From JAEULH01 sp034382075 (GTDB lineage Bacteria; Pseudomonadota; Alphaproteobacteria; Rhodospirillales; Defluviicoccaceae), in contig JAXMOZ010000006.1 of the NCBI GenBank assembly GCA_034382075.1, forward strand, positions 16,997 to 80,996: a DNA stretch of 64,000 bases, given 5' to 3'. A model generated the notes under the pieces. That model was not told the DNA's origin. It saw nothing but the letters and a program-made list of their open reading frames with translations, and did not search any database. The first letter of the stretch is position 1; every line of letters starts with the position of its first letter. The translations under genes and the position numbers were made by a program. Below are positions 16,816 to 26,241 of this stretch, piece after piece.

Positions 16816-17406
16816 ATGACCGCCAAGAGCGAAATCACCCGCGCCGACATCATGCCGATGGAGGAGTACGGCCAAGTCCGCGACGACCGCCGCCGCACGA
16901 TCTCGGCGATGAAGCGGGCTCGCCGGGTCTCCGTAGGTCCGGACACGACCTTCTACTTCGAGAACTTCGACACCATGCTCCACCAGGTGCACGAAATGCT
17001 CTACGTGGAGCAGGGCGGCGAGGCGCAGATCGAAGACGAGCTCAGGGCCTATAACCCGCTCATCCCCCGCGGCGAGGCGCTGGTCGCGACGCTGATGATC
17101 GAGATCGACAATCCGGTCCGCCGGGCGAAGGCGCTGCGCGAGCTGGCCGGGATCGAGACCCACATCGCCATGATCATCGGCGACGCCCGGGTCGCGGCGG
17201 TGTCCGACGACGACGCGGAACGGACCACGCCCGACGGCAAGACCTCGTCGGTGCACTTCCTCCGCTTCCCCTTCACCAGCGCGCAGATCGAGGCGTTCAA
17301 GACGGAGCGCGCCCGGGTCATCCTCGCCGTCGAGCACCCCAACTACACGCACATGACGGTTCTTTCGGACGAAACCCGCCGGGCGCTGGCCGCCGACTTC
17401 GCCTGA
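16816..17406 (+). CDS. DUF3501 family protein
   Basis: The protein has 196 residues from ATG 16816 (GGAGGGAGACGCC upstream), 17 nt after the Fe-S protein gene. It matches DUF3501 by sequence (ITRADIMPMEEYGQVRDDRR; TFYFENFDTMLHQVHEMLYVE). No catalytic motif is evident. It is consistently the third gene of rubrerythrin/Fe-S operons, so a role in peroxide or iron handling is inferred. The last bases of the gene lie inside the first copy of a 240-bp tandem duplication. Confidence 0.85.
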   Translation: MTAKSEITRADIMPMEEYGQVRDDRRRTISAMKRARRVSVGPDTTFYFENFDTMLHQVHEMLYVEQGGEAQIEDELRAYNPLIPRGEALVATLMIEIDNPVRRAKALRELAGIETHIAMIIGDARVAAVSDDDAERTTPDGKTSSVHFLRFPFTSAQIEAFKTERARVILAVEHPNYTHMTVLSDETRRALAADFA

Positions 17407-17470
17407 CGCCCGGCGCAGGGCCCAACTATAGGGCAAGCGTCTTCAAGTTGATGGAGCTGGTTGGCATCGT

Positions 17471-17554
17471 CATTGCGAGGAGGCGGTAGCCGACGAAGCA
17501 ATCCAGTGAAAGGTCTTCTGGATCGCCACGCCGCGTCGCGGCTCGCGATGACGG
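17471..17554 (+). repeat. Dispersed repeat family A, copy 1
   Basis: About 84 bp, beginning CATTGCGAGGAGGCG and ending GGCTCGCGATGACGG. It contains internal inverted parts (GCAATCCAG...CTGGATCGC). Five copies are visible in this window. Confidence 0.85.
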
Positions 17555-17707
17555 CGTTCTCTTACGCGTCACCCCCGACGTGTTTTGAACAAGTCCGCGG
17601 GTGACGAGCGAGCTGTTGAGGCCAACTCCCGCCAACTTCGGCTGACGCCGGCGCAGGGCGACAGTATAGGGCAAGACGTCATCAAGATCGGAACTGGTTG
17701 GCGTCGT

Positions 17708-17791
17708 CATTGCGAGGAGGCGGTAGCCGACGAAGCAATCCAGTGAAAGGTCTTCTGGATCGCCACGCCGCTGCCCGGCTCGCGATGACGG
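17708..17791 (+). repeat. Dispersed repeat family A, copy 2
   Basis: Nearly identical to copy 1 and placed 237 bp downstream in the same orientation, within the second unit of the tandem duplication. Confidence 0.85.
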
Positions 17792-17947
17792 CTTTCTCTT
17801 ACCCGTCACCCCCGGACTTGGTCCGGGGGTCCACTTGAAGAGGTTGATGGCCGTAACAAGTATTAACAAGTACGGCCATGACGCTCAAAAATACCGTAGT
17901 CGCATTGCGGGGCTACAGGTTCTGATCCGACTCAATCGGACCTCGCG

Positions 17948-18442
17948 CTAATCGTACGCCTCGGCCTCGCGCACGCCCCAGATCCGCGAGCGGGGCGCCC
18001 AGCCGCGCAGCCCGTTCACCTCGATCCGGCACCAGCCCGAGTCGGCCGGGCAACGCAGCAGCCTGCCGATCACCCCGGCCTCGGCCTGGGCCACCGCTGG
18101 GCTCGTACCATTGGGCTTTTCCCGCAGCGGCTGCAGCTTGCCGGTGATGATCACGGTCCGCCGGGTGCTCAGCATGTTGGAGTGGACCCAGCCCTCCTCG
18201 CCCTGCCAGTCGCGCACCCGCCGCCAGACGTCGAACTCTGCGACCACCTCCAGCGGCAGGCCAGGGCGGCGGTAGACCCAGGCGACCGGGTACTGGTTGC
18301 CCGGACCGGCGCGGAGGTTGACCTCGGCGGCGCGCAGGCTGACGAAGCGCGAGCTTGCCGCCTCCGCCGCGGCGGCGGCGATGGGCCACATCAGCGGCGC
18401 AAGGATGGCAAGGCAAAGGACGATGAGGGTGACGCGAGGCAT
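17948..18442 (-). CDS. Secreted SH3-domain protein
   Basis: The protein has 164 residues from an ATG at 18442. A signal peptide covers about 1-28 (LIVLCLAILAPLMWPIAAAAAEA). The mature part has two bacterial SH3-like repeats. The first contains AAEVNLRAGPGNQYPVAWVY and WVHSNMLS. The second, weaker one has the CPADSGWCRIEVNGLRGWAP pattern. Such proteins are periplasmic and may bind cell wall, but no enzyme domain is attached. It is transcribed away from the next gene (18552), with a 109-bp shared promoter region. Confidence 0.85.
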   Translation of the reverse strand: MPRVTLIVLCLAILAPLMWPIAAAAAEAASSRFVSLRAAEVNLRAGPGNQYPVAWVYRRPGLPLEVVAEFDVWRRVRDWQGEEGWVHSNMLSTRRTVIITGKLQPLREKPNGTSPAVAQAEAGVIGRLLRCPADSGWCRIEVNGLRGWAPRSRIWGVREAEAYD

Positions 18443-18551
18443 GTACGCTGGCGATGACAATTGCTGGTCGGCGACTATAGTGACTGCCGGCAGCCGGCGG
18501 TCAACCCGGGTTGCTGAAGGCGCCATGAGCGGCGCGGCGGCACGGCGGTAA

Positions 18552-19544
18552 ATGGCAAAGCAGAAACCCCTCGTCACTGTAACGCGAAAGCTCCCCGACG
18601 TCATCGAGACACGGATGATGGAGCTGTTCGACGTGCGCCTGAACCTCGACGACGCGCCGATGCCGGCGGACGGGCTCGCCGCGGCGCTGGCCGGAGCCGA
18701 CGTGCTGGTGCCGACGGTGACCGACCGGATCGACGCCAGGCTGCTCGAAACCGCCGACTGCCGGGTGAAGCTGATCGCCAATTACGGCGCCGGCGTCGAC
18801 CACATCGACATCCGCGCCGCCTACGCCCGCGGCATCGCCGTCACCAACACCCCGGACGTGCTCACCGAAGACACGGCTGACATGACCATGGCGATGATCC
18901 TGTCGGTGCCACGCAGGCTCACCGAGGGCGAGCGGGTGCTGCGCGCAGGCGACTGGCCGGGGTGGTCGCCGACCTGGATGCTCGGCCACCGGGTGTCCGG
19001 CAAGCGGCTCGGCATCCTCGGGATGGGGCGAATCGGCCAGGCGGTCGCGCGCAGGGCGCGCGGCTTCAACATGAGCATCCACTACCACAATCGCCGGCGG
19101 CTCCACCCCGACGTCGAGGCGGAGCTGGAGGCGACCTACCACGAGAGCCTGGACCAGATGCTGGCGCGGATGGACTTCGTCACCGTCCACTGCCCGCACA
19201 CGCCGGCAACATACCATCTGCTTTCCGCCCGCCGGCTGAAGCTGATCCCGCCCCACGCCTACGTGGTGAACACCGCCCGCGGCGAGATCATCGACGAGAC
19301 CGCGCTGATCCGGATGCTGCGCAACAGGGAGCTGGCCGGCGCCGCCCTCGACGTGTTCGAGAACGAGCCCAGGGTCAACCCGAAGCTGCTGCAACTCGAC
19401 AACGTGCTGCTGCTGCCGCACCTGGGCTCGTCCACGGTGGAGGGCCGGATCGGCATGGGCGAGTGCGTGCTGATCAACATCAAGAGCTTCGTCGACGGCC
19501 ACAAGCCGCCGAACCGGGTGCTGCCCGAGGACGTGCGGTTCTAG
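18552..19544 (+). CDS. D-isomer 2-hydroxyacid dehydrogenase, glyoxylate reductase type
   Basis: The protein has 330 residues. It reduces 2-oxoacids such as glyoxylate or hydroxypyruvate with NAD(P)H. The NAD-binding motif LGILGMGRIGQAVA lies near residues 153-166. The catalytic set is visible: Arg in NTARGEIIDE, Glu in DVFENEP, and His in LLPHLGSST. Substrate-loop residues ANYGAGVDHID are also typical. It resembles GyaR/GhrB-like enzymes of alphaproteobacteria, where it is often near the SH3 protein gene. The substrate is not certain. Confidence 0.9.
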   Translation: MAKQKPLVTVTRKLPDVIETRMMELFDVRLNLDDAPMPADGLAAALAGADVLVPTVTDRIDARLLETADCRVKLIANYGAGVDHIDIRAAYARGIAVTNTPDVLTEDTADMTMAMILSVPRRLTEGERVLRAGDWPGWSPTWMLGHRVSGKRLGILGMGRIGQAVARRARGFNMSIHYHNRRRLHPDVEAELEATYHESLDQMLARMDFVTVHCPHTPATYHLLSARRLKLIPPHAYVVNTARGEIIDETALIRMLRNRELAGAALDVFENEPRVNPKLLQLDNVLLLPHLGSSTVEGRIGMGECVLINIKSFVDGHKPPNRVLPEDVRF

Positions 19545-19587
19545 GGACGCAGCACCTGCCCGCACCCAACTGCTGCGCGCATGGTTG

Positions 19588-19735
19588 CCCTCACCCTCCC
19601 CGCTGCGCGGGGTGCGCCGCTTCGCGGAGCACCCCTCTCCCGCTTCGCGGGCTTCGCGGGCGAGGGCGAAGCGGCGCCGCAACTCTCTCTCCCGCGCGCG
19701 GTAACGCGCAAGCGGGAGAGGGTCGGAGTGAGGGC
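19588..19735 (+). repeat. Dispersed repeat family C, copy 1
   Basis: About 148 bp with ends CCCTCACCC and GAGTGAGGG and internal palindromic blocks (CCCTCTCCCGC, GCGGGAGAGGG). An inverted relative lies at 46228-46395. It fills the 273-bp gap between two convergent genes. Confidence 0.75.
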
Positions 19736-19817
19736 TTCTTGTTCGACGGTCGCTGTTCCGTAGCGTCTTGCTGCCGGCGGGCCGTGGGCAAGCCTCTGGA
19801 CAGAGGCCGCCGGCGGC

Positions 19818-20747
19818 TCAGTGCGGCGGCGGCGCGGCGGCCAGCACCCGCCTTCCCGCGACCGCCTCGCGGTGGGCGATATAGGCTGCGGCGGCGACGA
19901 TGACCCCGCCGCCGACCCAGGTCCACAGGTCGGGGCGTTCACCGAAGAACAAGAACCCCAGGATCGAGACGAACACCAGCCTGGAAAAGTCGAAGGGCAA
20001 CACCGCCGAGGCGTCGGCGGCGGCAAACGCCCGGGTGAGGAACACCTGGCCGATGGTGGCGGACAGACCCAAGCCCAGGAGCCACGGCCAGAGCTGAACG
20101 GCCGGCGTCTCCCAGACGAACAGCGCCGGGACCAGCGACATCGGCGTCATCAAGAGCCCCATCATCACCACGATGGCGTTGGGGTTCTCGGTCCGCGACA
20201 GCGACTTCACCGTCAGGAACGCCAGCGCCATCAGCGCAGCGGCGGCCAAAGCCACCAGCGCCTCCGGGCGAAGCGCCTCGGTTCCGGGGCGGAGGATGAT
20301 CAGCGCCCCGGCAAAGCCCACCAGCGTCGCCGTCCAGCGCCTCGCCTTCACCGTCTCGCGCAGGATCAGCGCAGCACCAATGGTGGTGAACATCGGCGTG
20401 GTGAAGGTGAGCGCGGTCACCTCGGCCAGCGGCAGCAGGCTGAGCGCGGTGAAGAAGGTGAGCATTGCCGCAAGGCCGGCGGCGGAGCGCAGGAAGTGCA
20501 TCCCCATCCGCTCGGTCGCCAGGCTGTCGCGGCCGACCCGGAGCATCCACGGCACCATGAACAGCACGCCGAACAGGTTGCGGAAGAACGCGATCTCGAA
20601 GGGGTGCAGCTCCCGCGACAGATAGCGGACGATCGCCATCATCACCGCGAAGCCCGCCGCCGAGGCGATCATGAAGATCGCGCCCCGGCTCGACCCCGGC
20701 AGCGCGGCGAAGCGGACGAAGTAGGATCCCGGCGAAGGCTCGCTCAT
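19818..20747 (-). CDS. EamA/DMT-family transporter
   Basis: The protein has 309 residues from the ATG at 20747. It has about ten hydrophobic segments arranged as two EamA repeats (about 20-150 and 165-295). The first helix is GAIFMIASAAGFAVMMAIV. RNLFGVLFMVPWMLRV and TFTTPMFTTIGAALILRE follow, as in the RhaT/EamA group. These are inner-membrane exporters or importers of metabolites. The substrate cannot be told from sequence. Confidence 0.9.
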   Translation of the reverse strand: MSEPSPGSYFVRFAALPGSSRGAIFMIASAAGFAVMMAIVRYLSRELHPFEIAFFRNLFGVLFMVPWMLRVGRDSLATERMGMHFLRSAAGLAAMLTFFTALSLLPLAEVTALTFTTPMFTTIGAALILRETVKARRWTATLVGFAGALIILRPGTEALRPEALVALAAAALMALAFLTVKSLSRTENPNAIVVMMGLLMTPMSLVPALFVWETPAVQLWPWLLGLGLSATIGQVFLTRAFAAADASAVLPFDFSRLVFVSILGFLFFGERPDLWTWVGGGVIVAAAAYIAHREAVAGRRVLAAAPPPH

Positions 20748-20955
20748 CGCGTGCTGGTCTGCGGCCTGTGGCGCTGCCGCCACGGGCCGGGCGCGGGTGC
20801 GCCGGCTTTCGAGGCCCCCGCATACTGGCCGAGGCGGGCGCGAACCGGAAGAACAAGGAGCAAGCCGACGGCGTGGACGCCGTGAGGGGCGGCAGCGCCA
20901 CGGTGAACTGGTTGTTGCGCCTACTCGCCCCTGTGCGGCCGCGCGAGCCGGCGGG

Positions 20956-21888
20956 TCAGTCCGCGGTGACCGGGCTGACGAAGCCCCTCGGCTTGATCGC
21001 CAGGACCGAGCAGCGCACCCCGGACAGCACGGTTTCGGCGGTGTTGCCGATGAACAGGCCGGCAATGCCGGTGCGGCCGATGGTGGACATGACGATGACC
21101 TCGACCTTCAGCTCCTCGGCAATGTCGGTGATCACCATCGCCGGGTCGCCCTTGCGCAGGTGGGCGCTGAACTCCGCGACCAGGGGCCGGAACCGGTCGA
21201 CCAGCTCGTGGAAGCTGGACGCATGCCGCTCCTCGGCGAGGAAGGCGAGCTCGTCCAGGTCGGCGAGATCGAGCTGCAGCCACGGCGAGTCGACCCAGAT
21301 CTGCTCCAGCGGCGCCGACCAGGCGTGGACCGCATGGCAGGGAACCCCGTGGCGGATGGCGAGCGAGGTGGCGAGCTCAAGGATGGTCGCCGCCACCTCG
21401 TTGTCGCGGTCGTCCTCGGACACGGGGTTGACGCAGGCGAGAACGCCGCGCCTGGGCTCGCCGGCATCGCCGGCGATCATCCACACCGGACAGGGGCACT
21501 TGCGCAACAGATGCAGGTCCGTGCTGGCAAAGCCGAACCCGCGGTCAAGATCCGCGGTGTGCGCCACCTTGACGACCAGGTCGTGCTGGGCGCGCAGAAC
21601 CCGGCGGATGATCTCGATGAACGGCTCGCCGAAGACGATGCGGATCTCCACCTCGATGCCGCGCTCGCGAACCGGCGCGGCCAAGGCGGCGAGCCGCTCG
21701 GTCATGCCGGCGACGATGGCCTGGCGGATGACGTCCCCCTCCCCGCGCGGCAGCGACTCGTCCAGGCAGACGATGGCCGCGAGCCGGGCCTCGTTCTCGC
21801 GGGCGAGCTCGGCCGCCCGCTCCAGACCCTCGTCGTGGTCTCGCACCGGATCCACGACCGCCAGGATGTTCTTGAACCGCTTCATCAT
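20956..21888 (-). CDS. Tandem universal stress protein (UspA family), paralog 2
   Basis: The protein has 310 residues with two Usp domains. The first starts MKRFKNILAVVDP. The second ends with the ATP-binding pattern TIGRTGIAGLFIGNTAETVL and the terminal CSVLAIKP. It is about half identical by eye to the neighbouring paralog, so the pair arose by duplication. The shared middle motif TDLHLLRKCPCPVWMI is distinctive. It is the last gene of the mrp transcription unit and starts 52 nt after its paralog. Confidence 0.92.
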   Translation of the reverse strand: MMKRFKNILAVVDPVRDHDEGLERAAELARENEARLAAIVCLDESLPRGEGDVIRQAIVAGMTERLAALAAPVRERGIEVEIRIVFGEPFIEIIRRVLRAQHDLVVKVAHTADLDRGFGFASTDLHLLRKCPCPVWMIAGDAGEPRRGVLACVNPVSEDDRDNEVAATILELATSLAIRHGVPCHAVHAWSAPLEQIWVDSPWLQLDLADLDELAFLAEERHASSFHELVDRFRPLVAEFSAHLRKGDPAMVITDIAEELKVEVIVMSTIGRTGIAGLFIGNTAETVLSGVRCSVLAIKPRGFVSPVTAD

Positions 21889-21940
21889 CGTCGGCTCCCG
21901 AGGACAGGACCTTCTCGAGCGAGGATAACGCCGGGGCGCG

Positions 21941-22867
21941 TTATGCCGCCACCGGCGTGACGAAGCTCGCCGGCTTGATCGCCAGCACCGAGCAATCGAC
22001 CTGGCCCAGCACCTCCTCGGCGGTATTGCCGATGATCAGGCCGGGAATGCCGGTGCGGCCGATGGTGGCCATGACGATGACTTCGGCGTCGGTCTCGCCG
22101 GCGACGGCGGGAATGACCGCCTCCGGGTTACCCTCGCGGAAGTAGACCTGCATGCCGGGCGCGATCGGCTGGAACGGGGCGAGCAGATCGTCGAACCGGC
22201 TCTTGCGGCCGCGCCGGGTCTCCTCGGCCAGACGCTCCACCTCCGCGCGCGGGATTCTCAGCCAGGGCGAGTCCAGCAGCGTGTTCTTCGCCGGCAGGTG
22301 CCAGGCATGCAGCACATGCAGCGGCGTCTCCTCCAGCAGCGACAGCGAGGTCGCAAGCTGCATGATCATGGTGTTCAAGGCCCGCCGATCCGCGTCGTCC
22401 GGACCGGGATCGACCGCGGCGAGCACCCCGCCCCGGTGCGCGCCGGAGCGCGGGTGGATCATCCACACCGGACACGGACACTTGCGCAACAGGTGCAGGT
22501 CGGTGCTGCCGAACAGCGCCGAGCCCGGCAGCGAGGTGCTGCGGGCGGTCTTCACCACGAGGTCGTGTTGCCGGCTGAGGACCCGGACGATCGCCTGGAT
22601 GAAGGTGCGGCCGAACAGGATCTCGGCGTCGGCGCGGAAGCCGCGCTGGCGCAGTCCGTCGGCGAGGGCGAGCAGGCGCGCCCGCAGGCCGTCGACGACG
22701 GCTTTGCGCAACTCGTCGGCCGGCGGTTGGTCGCCGAACTCCTCGAGGCACAGGGCGAGGGTCAGCCGCGCCTGGTTGCTGGCGGCCAAGGCCGCGGCCC
22801 GCAAGAGCGCAGGGTCCTGCTCGCTCACCCCACCCAACAGGACGAGGATGTTCTTGAACCGCTTCAT
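21941..22867 (-). CDS. Tandem universal stress protein (UspA family), paralog 1
   Basis: The protein has 308 residues with the same two-domain layout as its neighbour. It has MKRFKNILVLLGG at the start, TDLHLLRKCPCPVWMI in the middle and ATIGRTGIPGLIIGNTAEEVL near the end. Its ATG overlaps the stop of mnhG (4 bp), so it is translated with the antiporter genes. Usp proteins respond to energy or osmotic stress; a link to ion homeostasis is suggested by the coupling. Confidence 0.92.
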   Translation of the reverse strand: MKRFKNILVLLGGVSEQDPALLRAAALAASNQARLTLALCLEEFGDQPPADELRKAVVDGLRARLLALADGLRQRGFRADAEILFGRTFIQAIVRVLSRQHDLVVKTARSTSLPGSALFGSTDLHLLRKCPCPVWMIHPRSGAHRGGVLAAVDPGPDDADRRALNTMIMQLATSLSLLEETPLHVLHAWHLPAKNTLLDSPWLRIPRAEVERLAEETRRGRKSRFDDLLAPFQPIAPGMQVYFREGNPEAVIPAVAGETDAEVIVMATIGRTGIPGLIIGNTAEEVLGQVDCSVLAIKPASFVTPVAA

Positions 22868-23226
22868 GGCTTATCACCCGGCGCAGACGCATGCGACCGA
22901 GCGTCGGGATGCGCCCGCCACTCGTCGATCGCGGTTTCGCTCCACAGCGGCACGCCCTCGCGGTAGGCGGCGCGGCCGATCAGGTGCGCCGCCACCGGCG
23001 CGGTGATGACGAGAAAGGCGATGCCGGCGAAGGCGCGGACGGTGATGGCGAGGTCGGCGAAGTTCACCGCCACCGCCGCCATGATCAGCCCGACCCCCAG
23101 CGTCCCGGCCTTGGTCGCGGCGTGCATGCGGATGAAGACGTCGGGCATGCGGGCGAGGCCGAGCCCGGCGACGAAGGCGAACAGCCCGCCGGCGACGAGG
23201 CAGATGGCGGTGATGATTTCGCTCAT
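22864..23226 (-). CDS. mnhG: Na+/H+ antiporter subunit G (Mrp/Mnh)
   Basis: The protein has 120 residues with three membrane segments and the family signature FAFVAGLGLARMPDVFIRMHAATKAGTLGVG. MrpG is a small membrane subunit needed for the assembled antiporter. It starts 7 nt after mnhF and overlaps the first uspA gene. Confidence 0.95.
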   Translation of the reverse strand: MSEIITAICLVAGGLFAFVAGLGLARMPDVFIRMHAATKAGTLGVGLIMAAVAVNFADLAITVRAFAGIAFLVITAPVAAHLIGRAAYREGVPLWSETAIDEWRAHPDARSHASAPGDKP

Positions 23227-23233
23227 GGCTTGC

Positions 23234-23572
23234 TCATGGCTCCCGCTCGTGGGCCGAGGCTGGATCCGCGCCCTCGGGCCGACCCCGCCTGCCGGCGTAG
23301 CGGGCCAGCGCCACGGTGCCCAGAAACGCCACCAGGGCCAGCGAAATGGCGATGTCGAGGAACGCCGGCTCGTCCACCTTGATGGCGTAGACGGCGCAGA
23401 CCGCGACCAGGAGGATCGTGAGCAGGTCGATCCCCACCACCCGGTCGGCGAAGGTGGGGCCGATGGCGATGCGCACGAACGCCAGCGCCATGGCGGCCAG
23501 CAGCAGGAAGAACGCCACCGCCGCCGCCCAGCCGACCAGGCCCGGAACGAAGACCTCCCCCGTCATCGCCAT
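23234..23572 (-). CDS. mnhF: Na+/H+ antiporter subunit F (Mrp/Mnh)
   Basis: The protein has 112 residues (or 110 from the second ATG at 23566). Three membrane segments flank the conserved RIAIGPTFADRVVGIDLLT. The C-terminus is a short hydrophilic tail. It overlaps the end of mnhE by 10 nt. Confidence 0.95.
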   Translation of the reverse strand: MAMTGEVFVPGLVGWAAAVAFFLLLAAMALAFVRIAIGPTFADRVVGIDLLTILLVAVCAVYAIKVDEPAFLDIAISLALVAFLGTVALARYAGRRGRPEGADPASAHEREP

Positions 23573-23894
23573 ATCTTCAGCACCCGTTGCTCCAGCGCCC
23601 TGATCGCGGCCCGCTCGGTTTCCGGATCGTCGATGAACATCATGTGGACGAACAGCACGCTCCTGTCCGCGCTTACGTCGAGGCTGAGCGAGCCCGGCGT
23701 GAGCGAGATGAAGTTGGCAAGGAGGGTGATCTCGCCCCCCTCGCGGGCGTCGAGCGGCACCGCGAGGATGCCCGGCCTGGCCCGGTGGCGCGGGGTAATC
23801 ACGTCCCAGGCGACGCGGAAGCTGGAGACGAACAGCTCGTAGACGAACAGCCTGCAGAGCGCGAGGATCGCCCAGACCCGGTGCACCACCCTGC

Positions 23895-23898
<4 letters not shown>
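23563..23898 (-). CDS. mnhE: Na+/H+ antiporter subunit E (Mrp/Mnh)
   Basis: The protein has 111 residues from the ATG at 23898, which overlaps the mnhD stop by 4 nt. It has the MrpE pattern: a hydrophobic N-terminus (AILALCRLFVYELFVSSFRVA), then ITLLANFISLTPGSLSLDVS and HMMFIDD. MrpE proteins are often about 160 residues; this one lacks most of the N-terminal membrane region, as in the short alphaproteobacterial form. Confidence 0.92.
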
Positions 23899-25393
<1,495 letters not shown>

Positions 25394-25397
<4 letters not shown>

Positions 25398-25837
25398 GGG
25401 CGGGCGCCTGTTGCTGCCGCCGCCGGCACCGGCTCGGCCACGTCCTCCCCGGGGCCGAGCGCGCCGGGGTCGCCGCCGCTCGCGTCATCGATCGGCTCGG
25501 CGACCCGCATCTTGTCGGTGACGGTGGTTCCCAGCTCCTCGTTGGCGCGGAAGGCCAGCACCATGGCGAACGCCAGCAGGCCGAAGCTGATGACGATGGC
25601 AGTGAGGATCAGCGCCTGCGGCAAGGGATTGGCAATGGCCTCGTCGGGAGCCGAAAGCCCCGAGGGGATGATCGCCGGCTCCCCGAGCGACAGGCCGCCG
25701 ACGGCGAAGATCAGCAAGTTGGCGGCGTTGCCCATGAGCACCAGGCCGAAGAGGTAGCGCACCAGCGTTCGGCTCAGCATCAGGTAGACGCTGGCGGCGA
25801 ACAGAACGCCCACGAGCAGGGCGAGGACGATGGTCAT
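25394..25837 (-). CDS. mnhC: Na+/H+ antiporter subunit C (Mrp/Mnh)
   Basis: The protein has 147 residues from the ATG at 25837. Three membrane helices resemble NuoK, with LVRYLFGLVLMGNAANLLIF and ANPLPQALILTAIVISFG. A hydrophilic tail of about 40 residues, rich in Glu, Asp and Pro, follows. Both ends overlap neighbouring genes (mnhB, mnhD), so the subunits are translationally coupled. Confidence 0.95.
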
Positions 25838-26241
25838 GGCGCTTCGTCCCCCTCGAGCGCCAGGATCAGCATCGCCACCGCGCCGAACACGGTGAAGTAG
25901 ACGCCGATGTCGAACAGCAGCGGCGTGCCGAGCGGCAGGCCGGCGACCACCTGCCACAAGCCGGTGAGGAACGGCTCGGCGGCGAACGCCGCCATCACTC
26001 CGGCCACGACGGCAATGGCCAGACCCAAGACGATCAGCGCCCGGGGCTCGACCAGCAGCGCGCGGCGCGCCGCCGCCGCGCCATTGGCCATGGCAATTAG
26101 CGCGACCGCGCTCGCTGCCACCAGGCCGCCGACGAAGCCGCCGCCGGGCTCGTTGTGGCCGCGGAGCAGGAGATAGAGGGAAAAGGCCAGCATCAAGGCG
26201 CCGACCAGCCGGCTGACCGCGGTCAGGATCAGCGAGTTCAT
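25834..26241 (-). CDS. mnhB: Na+/H+ antiporter subunit B (Mrp/Mnh)
   Basis: The protein has 135 residues from the ATG at 26241. It is the MnhB-type membrane subunit, with LLLRGHNEPGGGFVGGLVAASAV and LLFDIGVYFTVFGAVAMLIL, both diagnostic. It overlaps mnhA and mnhC by 4 nt each. Confidence 0.95.
   Translation of the reverse strand: MNSLILTAVSRLVGALMLAFSLYLLLRGHNEPGGGFVGGLVAASAVALIAMANGAAAARRALLVEPRALIVLGLAIAVVAGVMAAFAAEPFLTGLWQVVAGLPLGTPLLFDIGVYFTVFGAVAMLILALEGDEAP

Larger units (their letters stand above)
17391..17835. repeat. Two tandem copies of a ~240-bp segment including the 3' end of DUF3501
   Basis: The stretch from about 17391 (CGCCGACTTCGCCTGACG) is repeated from about 17630 (CGCCAACTTCGGCTGACG). 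Each copy holds the gene's last codons, the motif TATAGGGCAAG, a dispersed repeat of family A, and a CTCTTACnCGTCACCCCCG tail. The copies differ by scattered substitutions and small indels. The rest of the gap to 17947 has no gene. Confidence 0.85.
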
